This document shows positions 15,848 through 25,077 of a DNA stretch of 64,000 nt, piece by piece. This DNA is from Paraburkholderia piptadeniae. GTDB taxonomy: Bacteria; Pseudomonadota; Gammaproteobacteria; Burkholderiales; Burkholderiaceae. A model generated the notes under the pieces. The model saw nothing but the letters and a program-made list of their open reading frames with translations. It ran no database searches and was not told the origin of the DNA. How positions within the stretch are numbered: position 1 is the first letter of the stretch; each line of letters begins with the position of its first letter. The DNA lies in the NCBI RefSeq assembly GCF_900007165.1, contig NZ_CYGY02000075.1, forward strand, positions 99,967-163,966, in the 5' to 3' direction. The position numbers and the translations under genes were made by a program.

Positions 15848-17800
15848 ATGAAGACGAAACAGGGGGTTTCGGGCGGCTGTCAGATGCACGGCCGCTCACT
15901 GCGCAGCACGGCGCTCGTCGCGGCGCTTTGCTTTGGGCTCGTGGCAGCGCAGACCAGTGAGGCGCAGGAAGCGATCGAATACCCGACGCTTGCGAAGCGC
16001 GGTGCGAATCCGCCGCTGCCGTCCGCGCGCGGCGCAGCGCCGATGATGGTCGCGATGGCGCCGATGCAGGCACAGGCCGGCGCCGCTGCGATGAACGGGC
16101 CGATTCCGTTGCGCGGCCCGAGCTGCACGGGAGAAATCCGTGACGAAACCAGCGTCACCGTACCTGTCGGCAAATCGGTCCTCGTCCCGCTTGCCGAGCC
16201 TGCGCGCAATCGCACGCTCGGCAACCCCGTCGTCGTGCAGGCCGCGCTGGTGTCGCCTCGTACGCTTTACGTCGTCGGGATGACGGTCGGCACGACCAAC
16301 ATGATCGTGCAGGGCAAGAGCGGCGCGTGCCAGATGATCAACGTGATCGTCAATGTCGACGCCGAGGGGCTGCAGCGGGCACTCGGCCAGCTGATGCCGG
16401 AAGAGCGGGGCATCCGCGTATCGACGGCGGCCGGCAACCTGGTGCTGGCTGGCCGCGTGTCGAGTGCGCCCGCGGCGCAGCAGGCGATGAAGATCGCACA
16501 GGCCTTCGCGGACTCTCAACCCACGCAGCAACAGCAGTCCGCGTCGTCGAATTCCGGCAACGGGGCGACGAGCATGGGCCAGCAAAGCTCCAGCACCAGC
16601 AAGGCGACCGAAGTCATCAATATGATGTCCGTCGATTCGCCGCAGCAGGTGATGCTCGAAGTCAAGGTCGCGGAGGTGGCGAAGACGCTGATCAACCAGT
16701 TGGGCTCAGCCATCAACATCCAGGGTGGCTTCGGCTCGTGGACGGGGGCGCTGGTGAGCAACCTGCTGGCCGGCGTGACGAGCGCGCTCGCCGTCAGCAA
16801 GGCCAACAACCGTCCGTTCAATCTCGCCGTCGATGCGCAGAAGACTGACAATCTGGTCAAGATTCTTGCGGAACCGAACCTCGTCACGGTCAGCGGCCAG
16901 GAAGCGACGTTTCTCTCAGGCGGCAAGATCTTCATTCCCATTCCCCAGAGCAGCGGCAACGGCGTGTCGAGCATCACGCTGCAGGAAGAAGAGTTCGGTG
17001 TCGGGCTCAGGTTCACGCCCACCGTGCTGGCGGGCGGCCAGATCAACCTGAGGGTGGCGCCTGAAGTGTCCGAACTGTCGCCCACGGGTGTGACGGTCTC
17101 GGCGTCCGGCTCGGCGGGTATTTCCATCCTGCCGCTCATCAACACGCGCCGCGCATCGACGGTTGTCCAGATGCACGATGGCGAGTCGTTCGCGATCGGC
17201 GGCCTGTTGAGCAGCAACGTGACGGGCGCACTGAAAGCCGTTCCCGGACTCGGCGAAGTGCCCGTTCTCGGCGCGTTGCTTCGGAGCACAAACTTCCAGC
17301 AGGACCTGACGGAACTCGTGTTCATCATCACTCCGCACCTCGTGAAGCCGATGCAGACGGCGAACTATCCGCTGCCGACGGACAGCTTCTCACAGCCGAA
17401 TGTCGCCGACGTCTATGCGACGGGCAACATGGAAGGCCGTCATGGCAGGACTTCCGTGGCGCCCGTGGGCACGCCGCCGGACACGCAGCCGATGCCTGGT
17501 CCTGCTCCGGCGCCCGCTCCCACGCCTCAGGCGCCCGCGGCACCTGCCACGATGGCCCTGCCACCGCACGACACGCAGGCAACGTCGGGCACGCCGGCAC
17601 AGCCGTCCACGACGGGCACCGAGGGGCCGCCGGCCGATACGCGGACATCCGCACAGCCTGCTGCCCAGACCTCGATGAAGGACGGGAACACGGACGACAG
17701 GGCGGCGCGCATCGAAGCCACCGCCAGAAGAATCGCCGCGCGCGAAGGTCGACAGGATGTCGCGAATGCCGATGCGTCAAGCCATGCGCTGGGCCGCTGA
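15848..17800 (+). CDS. rcpA: Tad secretin RcpA/CpaC
   Basis: 650 residues. The N-terminus is a signal peptide (LRSTALVAALCFGLVAAQTS). A periplasmic N-domain has VPVGKSVLVPLAEPARN near 100 and a BON-like segment with VSTAAGNLVLAGRVSSAPAA. The secretin core runs from about 270 to 505: VMLEVKVAEVAKTLINQLG, ILAEPNLVTVSGQEATFLSG, IPIPQ, and VPGLGEVPVLGALLRS with LTELVFIITPHLVKP at the end. It forms the outer-membrane channel for the Flp pilus. The C-terminal 140 residues are Pro/Ala/Thr-rich and low complexity, probably a disordered tail, and are unusually long for the family. The lipoprotein encoded 20 bases downstream may be its partner. Confidence 0.93.
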   Translation: MKTKQGVSGGCQMHGRSLRSTALVAALCFGLVAAQTSEAQEAIEYPTLAKRGANPPLPSARGAAPMMVAMAPMQAQAGAAAMNGPIPLRGPSCTGEIRDETSVTVPVGKSVLVPLAEPARNRTLGNPVVVQAALVSPRTLYVVGMTVGTTNMIVQGKSGACQMINVIVNVDAEGLQRALGQLMPEERGIRVSTAAGNLVLAGRVSSAPAAQQAMKIAQAFADSQPTQQQQSASSNSGNGATSMGQQSSSTSKATEVINMMSVDSPQQVMLEVKVAEVAKTLINQLGSAINIQGGFGSWTGALVSNLLAGVTSALAVSKANNRPFNLAVDAQKTDNLVKILAEPNLVTVSGQEATFLSGGKIFIPIPQSSGNGVSSITLQEEEFGVGLRFTPTVLAGGQINLRVAPEVSELSPTGVTVSASGSAGISILPLINTRRASTVVQMHDGESFAIGGLLSSNVTGALKAVPGLGEVPVLGALLRSTNFQQDLTELVFIITPHLVKPMQTANYPLPTDSFSQPNVADVYATGNMEGRHGRTSVAPVGTPPDTQPMPGPAPAPAPTPQAPAAPATMALPPHDTQATSGTPAQPSTTGTEGPPADTRTSAQPAAQTSMKDGNTDDRAARIEATARRIAAREGRQDVANADASSHALGR

Positions 17801-17821
17801 TCTGATGCCAAGGGGAATCTC

Positions 17822-18124
17822 ATGAAACTCGAACTCATTGTCTTCGCGCGTCGCGCAGCGCTCGTCTTGCCCGCCTGTCTCGCGCTGAACGGATGCATGA
17901 CCAGCACGCCGATCTGGGATGCGCATTTCGGCCAGGCGCTCAAAGCCGTCAAACAGGCGCAGATCATCGATCCGCACGCTGGCGAGCACGCGCCCGCCAC
18001 GCAGAGCATCGACGGCGTGGCCGCCACTGCCGCAATGGACAACTATGACAGGAACTTCCGCAAACCCCCGCAGACGGCGAACCCGTACGTCATCGGCATT
18101 GGCAGCGGAAGCTCGGGGCAGTAG
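17822..18124 (+). CDS. Tad-locus lipoprotein
   Basis: 100 residues. Signal peptide with lipobox LALNGC, so the mature protein would begin at Cys 25 and be lipid-anchored. The mature part is short and polar, with HFGQALKAVKQAQIIDP and a conserved-looking end NPYVIGIGSGSSGQ. It lies between the secretin and the TadG-like gene, where other Tad loci carry RcpB or a TadD-type lipoprotein. It has no TPR repeats, so it is not TadD. A pilotin- or secretin-support role is inferred from position only. Confidence 0.75.
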   Translation: MKLELIVFARRAALVLPACLALNGCMTSTPIWDAHFGQALKAVKQAQIIDPHAGEHAPATQSIDGVAATAAMDNYDRNFRKPPQTANPYVIGIGSGSSGQ

Positions 18125-18151
18125 GAACGGAAACAGGCACGGGAGATCGTC

Positions 18152-19414
18152 ATGCGTCGCGTTAATCAACCTCGTGGATATGGTGCCGCTCGTCGTGGCG
18201 AGCGCGGCGTCGTGGCGATCATTGTCGCGCTCACGCTCGCGGTGCTGATCGGCTTCGCCGGCATCGCACTCGATCTGGGCAAGCTGTATATCGCGAAGAG
18301 CGAACTGTCGAATGCCGCCGACGCGTGCGCGCTGGCGGCGGCACGCGATCTGACGCACGCGGTGTCGCTCGACGCGCCCGAGGCGGCGGGCATGACAGTG
18401 GGCGCGAGCAACCGCGTGCTGCTGCAAAGCGAGAACGTGGCGCTCTCGGTCAACAGCAACGTCACGTTCAGCAGGCAGTTCGCGGGACCGTACCAGACCA
18501 AGGACCAGTTCACGGCGGCGGACGTGCCGAACATCGGCTTTGTGCGTTGCACGGTGAGCCGCACGGGTATCGCCAACTGGTTCATGCAGGTGGTCAACGC
18601 GGCACTCGGCCAGTCGGCCGTCGCGGCAACGGCGGTTGCGTCGACCACGCAATCGCAGACGACGTGCGCGTTGCCCGTCGCCGTTTGCAAACCGGCAGCG
18701 GGCAGTCCCTACAACGTGGGTGACTGGATTCCCAGCAAGGTGGGCGGGGGCCAAAACGGCCAGATGTCGGGCAGTTTCATGTGGGTCGCGTACCCGGGCG
18801 CCGGCACCGTGCCCGACATGAAAGCCATGCTCACGGGTGCGGGACAATGCACGTTGCCGACGCTCGGCACCCAGGTCGGCAAGCCCGGTAACGTCCAGAG
18901 CATGGACGGCGCGTGGAACACCCGCTTCGGCATCTACCAGAATCCGTACAACGGTCCGCCGAACCCATCGGGCGTATCGGATTTTACCGGCTACTCCTAC
19001 TGGCCGACTGACCCGGCGCTTCTCGGCACCATCATTCGAGGCAAGAACGTCTTCCCGGACTTCCGCGACAACCAGCGCGCGAATCACACGCCCTACCAGG
19101 GAGGCCTGACCGTGCAGGGAACGACTCAATCCCAGACCGATTACGCCAGTGGTGCAGACCGGAGGCTCGCCCTGGTGCCCATGGTCGACTGTGCCTCGCT
19201 AACGGGCGGCAGCCAGCAGGCGCCGATCCTGTCATGGTCCTGCATCCTGATGCTGCACCCGATGGAGAAGAACAACAACGGCACGATGAAGGGCTACCTC
19301 TACCTCGAATATCGCGGCGATGCGACCGATCCGGCCACGCCTTGCGCCACCCAGGGCATCCCGGGCAACACCACCGCCGGCATCGGGCCGATGGTGCCAG
19401 TGCTGGTTCAATAG
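18152..19414 (+). CDS. tadG: TadG-like Tad-locus protein
   Basis: 420 residues, ATG preceded by GGAGATC. The N-terminus has the Tad/TadG signature: R-R-G-E-R-G-V-V-A, then a single span VAIIVALTLAVLIGFAGIAL, then DLGKLYIAKSELSNAADACA. The rest is a large exported region with aromatic and Cys residues (LPTLGTQ, CTLPT, CASLTGG, CILMLHP, CATQGIPGN) and no von Willebrand domain that I can see. It would be a periplasmic pseudopilin-associated protein needed for pilus assembly. Translationally close to its neighbours: 28 bases from the lipoprotein and 11 bases from the TadE-like gene. Confidence 0.85.
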   Translation: MRRVNQPRGYGAARRGERGVVAIIVALTLAVLIGFAGIALDLGKLYIAKSELSNAADACALAAARDLTHAVSLDAPEAAGMTVGASNRVLLQSENVALSVNSNVTFSRQFAGPYQTKDQFTAADVPNIGFVRCTVSRTGIANWFMQVVNAALGQSAVAATAVASTTQSQTTCALPVAVCKPAAGSPYNVGDWIPSKVGGGQNGQMSGSFMWVAYPGAGTVPDMKAMLTGAGQCTLPTLGTQVGKPGNVQSMDGAWNTRFGIYQNPYNGPPNPSGVSDFTGYSYWPTDPALLGTIIRGKNVFPDFRDNQRANHTPYQGGLTVQGTTQSQTDYASGADRRLALVPMVDCASLTGGSQQAPILSWSCILMLHPMEKNNNGTMKGYLYLEYRGDATDPATPCATQGIPGNTTAGIGPMVPVLVQ

Positions 19415-19424
19415 GAGAACTGTC

Positions 19425-19943
19425 ATGCGCTCGCACAGACAATCGATGCGCAGGATGCAGGGCGCCGTAGCCGTCGAGTTCGCGCTGCTCGCAGTCCCGC
19501 TGATCACGCTGCTGCTCGGCATCGCCGAGTTCGGCCACGCGTTCTATCAGTACAACACGGTCGTCAAGTCGGTGAGGGATGCGACGCGCCTCCTGTCGAC
19601 CTTTGACCCGACCGACACCGCCGACTATCCGATCGATGACGCGCGTTGTCTCGTCGTCTACGGCAAAAGGAATTGCGTCCCACCGCCGGCCACTGGACCC
19701 GACCCCAATGGCACTCCATTGGTAGACGGGCTGCAGTTGAACATGGTCGTGGTGTGCGATCAGGTCAACACGACGGGCTGCAACGGGCAGTACAAGAACG
19801 TGCAAACCACGCCCGCTGCCGAGACGATCAACCTCGTGCAGGTCACGGTCACGGGCTACCCGTACTCGCAGATTACCGGGTACTTCCCCCTGCGCGGCTT
19901 GGTCTTCGGGGATATCAGCTGCGTGATGAGGCAGGTGCTATGA
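19425..19943 (+). CDS. tadE: TadE-like pseudopilin
   Basis: 172 residues from ATG 19425 with AGGAG nine bases upstream. The frame is open from 19320 but that part lies inside the TadG-like gene. The N-terminus carries the TadE motif: RRMQGAVAVEFALLAVPLIT, with a Gly before A-V-A-V-E and Glu at +5, suitable for TadV processing. A hydrophobic helix follows, then GHAFYQYNTVVKSVRDATR. The C-terminal part is periplasmic with paired Cys (DARCLVVYGKRNC, VVCDQVNTTGC). Its stop codon overlaps the start of the next pseudopilin (ATGA). Confidence 0.88.
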   Translation: MRSHRQSMRRMQGAVAVEFALLAVPLITLLLGIAEFGHAFYQYNTVVKSVRDATRLLSTFDPTDTADYPIDDARCLVVYGKRNCVPPPATGPDPNGTPLVDGLQLNMVVVCDQVNTTGCNGQYKNVQTTPAAETINLVQVTVTGYPYSQITGYFPLRGLVFGDISCVMRQVL

Positions 19944-20389
19944 ACAGAACCGCAATCCGCCGTCTGCCGGGCGCGCGGCGCCAAAGAGGTGTAGCGGCCA
20001 TCGAGTTCGCTCTCGTCTCGACGCTCTTTTTCACGCTGCTAATCGGCGTGATGGAAATGGGGCGCGTGCTCTTCTACTGGAACACGGCAGCCGAAGCGAC
20101 CAGGCTGGGCGCGCGCGTGGCCGTCGTCTGCGATGTCAACAGCAGCTCCGTGGTCAGAAACATGCAGCAGATGCTGCCGATCCTGCAGCCCGCCAACATC
20201 ACGGTGACGTACACGCCGGCTGGATGCGATGCGACATCGTGCACGGCGGTGACGGTGGCCATTACGAACGTCACGGTCAATACCGTGGTGCCGTTCGTGC
20301 CGTTCGACGTGACGATGCCGCCGTTCTCGACGACCTTGCCGCGCGAAAGCCTCAACAGCGTGGGCGGCACCAATCCAACCTGCAGCTAG
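19940..20389 (+). CDS. tadF: TadE/TadF-like pseudopilin
   Basis: 149 residues from ATG 19940, overlapping the previous stop codon by four bases, so the two are translationally coupled. N-terminus RRQRGVAAIEFALVSTLFFT: Gly then V-A-A-I-E with Glu at +5, then a hydrophobic helix and MEMGRVLFYWNTAAEATRLG. The remaining part has AVVCDVNSSS and a short Cys loop (AGCDATSC). It is the second pseudopilin of the pair normally called TadE and TadF. Assignment of which is F rests on order. It is shorter than its neighbour and ends in PTCS. Confidence 0.85.
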   Translation: MNRTAIRRLPGARRQRGVAAIEFALVSTLFFTLLIGVMEMGRVLFYWNTAAEATRLGARVAVVCDVNSSSVVRNMQQMLPILQPANITVTYTPAGCDATSCTAVTVAITNVTVNTVVPFVPFDVTMPPFSTTLPRESLNSVGGTNPTCS

Positions 20390-20416
20390 ACCATCGCTCA
20401 TGACAGGACGAATCAA

Positions 20417-21598
20417 ATGATCGACATTCTCACGATTTCATCCGATCCGGCGCACGCCAACGCGATCGCGCGGATCGTCGAGGCGGGCGATTCCCACCAT
20501 CGCGTCAGGGCCTCGACGGCAACCCTGCTCCATCTCTGCACGGATAAGGAAGCGCTCGATGGCGTCGACCTGCTGATATTCGACGGCGCGCAACTGACAC
20601 AGCAGGACTTCGATGCGCTGCTGGCCATTGCAACCCGGCATGCCGAACTGACCTGCATGCTGCTGACGCCGTCGCCGTCCGCGGACCTGGTCATTCGCGC
20701 GATGCGCGCGGGCGTGCGGGATGTCCAGCAGTGGCCCGTCGATCCGAAAGATTTTCGGCATGCGGTCGAACGCATCGCCAGCAAGACGAACCGCACGCGG
20801 CGCGAGGGCCGGGTGATTTCATTCGTGTCGTGCAAGGGCGGAAGCGGCACGTCGTTTCTCGCGGCGAACCTCGCGTTTGCAGCATCGACGGCAGGCAAGC
20901 GCGCGCTGCTGATCGACCTGAACCAGCAGTTTGGCGAAGCGGCATTCCTCGTGTCCGAGATGACGCCGCCCGCCACGCTCGCTGATGTCAGCGCGCAAAT
21001 CGAACGGCTCGATCCCGCATTCCTCGACGCATGCATGACGCACGTGTGCGACTCGTTCGACGTGCTCGCCGGTGCGCCCGACCCGGCACGCGCGAAGGAG
21101 ATCAAGCCCGAGCATCTGCAGCGCATTCTGAATCTTGCGCGTCCTCAATACGACCTCGTCATCTTCGATGTCGGTCAGAACATCAGCAACGTGTCGATCG
21201 CCGTGCTGGACCAGAGCGAATGCATCTTCTCCGTGCTGCAACTGAGCCTGCCGTATCTGCGGGCAGGCCGCAGGCTGTTGGAAATTTTCCGTTCGCTCGG
21301 CTATCGCAGCGACAAGGTCCGCGTGCTGGTCAACCGCTATGAAAAGAAAGGGCCTGTGGGGTTGCCGGAACTCGAGAAAGCATTGGGCCTGCGCGTGACG
21401 AGCGTGATCCCCGAAGACGAAGCTGCCGTGTCGGCGTCGATCAACCAGGGCGTGCCGATCCTGCGTCTGGCCCGATCGAGCGGCGTCGCAAAAGGAATCA
21501 GCGAACTGGTGCGCAGTCTTTCGCCTCCGCCGGCCGATGCACGCAGCGGCAGCATCCTGCAGAAGTTCTTTGCGCGGCCGGCGTTGAGCAGGGCCTGA
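20417..21598 (+). CDS. tadZ: TadZ/CpaE pilus-localisation ATPase
   Basis: 393 residues, ATG preceded by AGGACGAATCAA. The N-terminal 125 residues resemble a receiver-like domain (LLIFDGAQLTQQDFDALLAI, then MLLTPSPSADLVIRAMRAG). The C-terminal part is a ParA/MinD-type ATPase with a deviant Walker A, SCKGGSGTSFLAANLA near residue 136, where Thr replaces the usual second Lys. It also has LLIDLNQQFGEAAFL and YDLVIFDVGQNISN. TadZ places the Tad machine at the cell pole and often has weak or altered ATPase sites. Directly followed by tadA. Confidence 0.92.
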   Translation: MIDILTISSDPAHANAIARIVEAGDSHHRVRASTATLLHLCTDKEALDGVDLLIFDGAQLTQQDFDALLAIATRHAELTCMLLTPSPSADLVIRAMRAGVRDVQQWPVDPKDFRHAVERIASKTNRTRREGRVISFVSCKGGSGTSFLAANLAFAASTAGKRALLIDLNQQFGEAAFLVSEMTPPATLADVSAQIERLDPAFLDACMTHVCDSFDVLAGAPDPARAKEIKPEHLQRILNLARPQYDLVIFDVGQNISNVSIAVLDQSECIFSVLQLSLPYLRAGRRLLEIFRSLGYRSDKVRVLVNRYEKKGPVGLPELEKALGLRVTSVIPEDEAAVSASINQGVPILRLARSSGVAKGISELVRSLSPPPADARSGSILQKFFARPALSRA

Positions 21599-21639
21599 AG
21601 CGCGGGATAGGGCAAGCGAGAAATACAAGGAGAACCAGA

Positions 21640-23007
21640 ATGGACAACGTAATGACACTGCGCGAGCAGTTTTTCCAGCAGCCCGATGCATCGGTGCGTG
21701 ACCCGGGCCAGCATCGCACGACAATGGCGAAGAAGGCCTATCAGGAACTCAAGAGAAACGTCCATCAGGCGATTATCGACCGCGTCGAACTGGAAAAGTT
21801 GCAGCGTCTGTCGAACGAGCAGATCCAGCAAGAGCTCGCGCACCTCGTCGAGCGGATCATCGAAGAAGACAACGTCCCAATCAACGAGGTCGAGCGTCGG
21901 CATCTGGTGCGCGACGTGCGCGACGAGATGCTTGGCTTCGGGCCGCTCGAACCGTTGCTGGCCGATCCGACGGTTTCGGACATTCTGGTCAATACGCACA
22001 AGCATGTCTATGTCGAGCGGCGCGGCAAGCTCGAGCTGACGGACATCACGTTCTATGACGATGCGCACCTGATGAAAGTGATCGAGAAGATTGTGTCACG
22101 CGTCGGCCGGCGCATCGACGAGTCGAATCCGATGGTGGATGCCCGTCTTCCCGACGGCTCGCGGATGAACGCGATCATTCCGCCGTCCGCCATCGACGGG
22201 CCGCTGCTGTCGATTCGCCGTTTCTCCGTGAACCCGCTCACGACTAAAGACCTGATCGAGAAACAGAGCATGACGCCGCCGATGCTTCAGGTGCTCGAAG
22301 CGATGTCGGCCGCGAAGATGAACGTCCTGATCTCGGGCGGCACGGGCAGCGGCAAGACGACGCTGCTCAACGTGCTGTCGGGCTTCATTCCGGCCGACGA
22401 GCGGATCGTCACGATCGAAGACGCCGCCGAGCTTCAGTTGCGCCAGATGCACGTGCTGCGCCTCGAAACGCGGCCGCCCAACATCGAGGGGCGCGGCGAG
22501 ATCACGCAGCGTTCGCTGGTGCGCAATGCGCTGCGGATGCGGCCGGACCGCATCATCCTCGGCGAAGTGCGCGGCGCGGAGGCGCTCGACATGCTGCAGG
22601 CGATGAACACGGGCCACGAAGGATCGCTTGCGACGTTGCACGCGAACACCCCGCGCGATGCGCTGACGCGGCTCGAAAACATGATCGGCATGGCGGGGCT
22701 GAACCTGCCGCCCAAATCCGCGCGCCATCAGATCAGTTCCGCGATCAGCGTGATCGTTCAGGTCGCGCGGTTGACGGATGGACGAAGGAAGATCACGAGC
22801 ATTCAGGAAATCACCGGCATGGAAGGCGACATCATCAACATGCAGGAGGTTTTCACGTTCAAGCGCGAGGGCATCGACCGGGACGGAAAAGTGTGCGGGC
22901 ATTTTTGCGCAACGGGCGTGCGGCCGAAATTCTCCGACCGCTTGCAGGCATTCGGCGTCGCCGTGCCCGATTCGCTGTACGACCCATCGAAGCACTACCC
23001 CGTATAA
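21640..23007 (+). CDS. tadA: Tad pilus assembly ATPase TadA/CpaF
   Basis: 455 residues, ATG preceded by AAGGAGAACCAGA. Type II/IV secretion ATPase of the CpaF group. The N-terminal helical part has GPLEPLLADPTVSDILVN. Walker A is ISGGTGSGKTTLLNVLSG near residue 230, the Asp box VTIEDAAELQL follows, Walker B is ILGEVRGAEALDML near 307, and the His box is GHEGSLATLHAN. It powers both assembly and retraction of the Flp pilus as a cytoplasmic hexamer docked on TadB/TadC. Length is normal for the family and all motifs are intact. Confidence 0.95.
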   Translation: MDNVMTLREQFFQQPDASVRDPGQHRTTMAKKAYQELKRNVHQAIIDRVELEKLQRLSNEQIQQELAHLVERIIEEDNVPINEVERRHLVRDVRDEMLGFGPLEPLLADPTVSDILVNTHKHVYVERRGKLELTDITFYDDAHLMKVIEKIVSRVGRRIDESNPMVDARLPDGSRMNAIIPPSAIDGPLLSIRRFSVNPLTTKDLIEKQSMTPPMLQVLEAMSAAKMNVLISGGTGSGKTTLLNVLSGFIPADERIVTIEDAAELQLRQMHVLRLETRPPNIEGRGEITQRSLVRNALRMRPDRIILGEVRGAEALDMLQAMNTGHEGSLATLHANTPRDALTRLENMIGMAGLNLPPKSARHQISSAISVIVQVARLTDGRRKITSIQEITGMEGDIINMQEVFTFKREGIDRDGKVCGHFCATGVRPKFSDRLQAFGVAVPDSLYDPSKHYPV

Positions 23008-23073
23008 ACCCCGCATGACGGGGAACCACCAAGGGGAGGCGGCCACGGCTGCGCCACTGCGAGGGATCTGGAC

Positions 23074-24051
23074 ATGAACTTTCAATTCTATGGATTCGTC
23101 ATCCTGGTGTTCTTCTCGATCATCCTGCTGATCGAATCCGGCTACCTCTGGTGGCAAAGCCGGCACAGCAGCGAGGCGAAGCGCGTCGAAAACCGCATCC
23201 GCATGATGTCCGCGGGCGGCCACGGCAACGCTCAAACCGAGTCGATTCTCAAGCAGCGCGAGTTGAGCACCTCGGCGCTGATGACCCGGCTGCTGCTGAA
23301 GCTGCCGCGGGTTCATGCACTTGACGGCTGGCTGGTTCAGTCGGGCCTCGGCTGGTCGGTCGGCAAGTTCCTGATGCTGACGGTCTGCACGCCCATCGTG
23401 CTCGGGCTGATTGGCCAGCTGCTTCCCATTCCGGCGCCGGCTGTCGTCGCGCTCGCGCTGGTGGGGGCCCTGTATGCGCCGTTCAAGGTCAACCGTGCCA
23501 TGAAGAAGCGCCTGAAGAAGCTCGAGGCGCAATTGCCGGAAGCCGCAGACATGATGAGCCGCTCGTTGCGCGCGGGCCATTCGTTTGCGACCGCGCTCGG
23601 GATCGTCGGCGACGAAATGCCGGAGCCGATCGGCGGCGAGTTTCGCGCGGCGTTCGACGAGATCAACTTCGGTATTCCGCTCAACGAAGCGCTGGGCGCG
23701 CTCGCGAACCGCATCCCGATCAGCGACCTGCGCTACTTCGTGATCGCCGTGCTGATCCAGCGGGAGAGCGGTGGCAATCTGGCTGAGATTCTCGGCAACA
23801 TCAGCCAGCTGATCCGAAACCGGCTCGCGCTGCTTGGCAAGGTGAGGGCGCTCTCGGCGGAGGGGCGGCTGTCGGCCTGGATACTCGGCATCCTGCCTTT
23901 TGCGGTAGCACTGATCATCTCGCTGATCAACCCCGGGTTTTTGAACGTGCTGTGGACCGACACCGCAGGCCCCAAATTGGTCGGTGTTGCGCTCGTCTCG
24001 ATGGTGTCTGGCGTGGTGTGGATGCGCAAGATCATCCGGATTCATGTGTGA
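23074..24051 (+). CDS. tadB: Tad inner-membrane platform protein TadB
   Basis: 325 residues. GspF-type platform protein: an N-terminal span (FVILVFFSIILLIESGYLWW), two central spans near 95-135, a cytoplasmic F-domain with LEAQLPEAADMMSRSLRAGH and VQRESGG-type IQRESGGNLAEIL, and two C-terminal spans near 265-310. The LPEA-motif region is the contact surface for TadA in this family. It ends 9 bases before tadC. Together TadB and TadC form the membrane base through which pilin subunits are lifted. Confidence 0.93.
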   Translation: MNFQFYGFVILVFFSIILLIESGYLWWQSRHSSEAKRVENRIRMMSAGGHGNAQTESILKQRELSTSALMTRLLLKLPRVHALDGWLVQSGLGWSVGKFLMLTVCTPIVLGLIGQLLPIPAPAVVALALVGALYAPFKVNRAMKKRLKKLEAQLPEAADMMSRSLRAGHSFATALGIVGDEMPEPIGGEFRAAFDEINFGIPLNEALGALANRIPISDLRYFVIAVLIQRESGGNLAEILGNISQLIRNRLALLGKVRALSAEGRLSAWILGILPFAVALIISLINPGFLNVLWTDTAGPKLVGVALVSMVSGVVWMRKIIRIHV

Positions 24052-24059
24052 ATTTTTGA

Positions 24060-25046
24060 ATGGAGATGGGTTCGCCCATGCCTGCGATGAAAACAGAGCA
24101 GATTGTATTGCTGGTCATCGTCTTTGTGATTGTTGCCGTCGTCACCTTCGGCGCGATCGCGTTGCTCATGCCCAACTCGGTGCACCGGCGACTCAAGACC
24201 ATTTCGGATGGCGATAGTCCGCAACAGGACGCATCGAACGATCTCGATGCGCAATGGGTCAAGAAGATCGCGGAAGTATCGAAACCCATTGCACGCCTGT
24301 CGATTCCGAAGGAAGGTTGGGAGAATTCGGCGCTCCGGACCCGCTTCATGCACGCCGGATGGCGTAGCACATCGGCGCCGGCGCTTTACTTCGCCGCGAA
24401 GACAGTGCTCGTCATCGGACTGCCGCTGATCAGTCTGGTGGCCGCGGCGCCCTATGTCGCGAAAGATACTAACCACGTCTTTGTGTTGGTCCTGCTGATG
24501 CTCGCCGCGATCGGCTACTACCTGCCGAATGTCGTGCTGGCGCGCCAGGTGCGCCGTCGTCAGCAGACCATCTTCGAGGATTTCCCGGACGCGCTGGATC
24601 TGCTCACGGTCTGTGTGGAAGCCGGGCTGGGACTCGATGCTGCGCTCATGAAGGTCGCGGACGAAATGCACATCAAGAGCCGCACCCTGAGCAGCGAGCT
24701 GCAGCTGCTTCTGCTCGAACTCAGGGCGGGAATGAGCAAGGAGACGGCGCTCAAGAATCTCGCGATGCGCACCGGCGTGGAAGACCTCGATGTGCTGGTC
24801 GCGATGCTGATTCAGGCCGAACGCTTCGGCACCAGTGTGGGCGACTCGTTGCGCGTGCATTCGGAAAACCTCCGCCTGAAGCGCAGGTTGCGTGCGGAGG
24901 AGGCTGCTGGAAAGATCGCCGTGAAACTGCTGTTCCCGCTGATGTTCTGCATCTTCCCCACGCTGATGCTGGTGCTGTTGGGACCGGCATTCATCCGGGT
25001 GATGCGGGTGTTGCTTCCGACTATCGCTGAACGGATTGGCGGATGA
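24060..25046 (+). CDS. tadC: Tad inner-membrane platform protein TadC
   Basis: 328 residues from ATG 24060. An internal ATG at 24078 is an alternative start. GspF-type, paralogous to TadB: first span LVIVFVIVAVVTFGAIALLM, central spans near 105-155, cytoplasmic F-domain IFEDFPDALDLLTVCVEAGL with LLLELRAGMSKETALKNLA and IQAERFGTSVGDSLRVHSE, and a final span LMFCIFPTLMLVLLGPAFI. It completes the core Tad set. No TadD-type TPR lipoprotein follows, which is unusual for the locus. Confidence 0.93.
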   Translation: MEMGSPMPAMKTEQIVLLVIVFVIVAVVTFGAIALLMPNSVHRRLKTISDGDSPQQDASNDLDAQWVKKIAEVSKPIARLSIPKEGWENSALRTRFMHAGWRSTSAPALYFAAKTVLVIGLPLISLVAAAPYVAKDTNHVFVLVLLMLAAIGYYLPNVVLARQVRRRQQTIFEDFPDALDLLTVCVEAGLGLDAALMKVADEMHIKSRTLSSELQLLLLELRAGMSKETALKNLAMRTGVEDLDVLVAMLIQAERFGTSVGDSLRVHSENLRLKRRLRAEEAAGKIAVKLLFPLMFCIFPTLMLVLLGPAFIRVMRVLLPTIAERIGG

Positions 25047-25077
25047 ATCGCATTCACGCGATGACGGGAGAGATGTC

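Noticed and set aside
17777..19129. 450-codon open frame on the minus strand
   Set aside because: Antisense to the lipoprotein and TadG-like genes. No start signal or domain.
22096..24045. 649-codon open frame on the minus strand
   Set aside because: Antisense to tadA and tadB, which are intact and fully explained. Composition is typical of a shadow.
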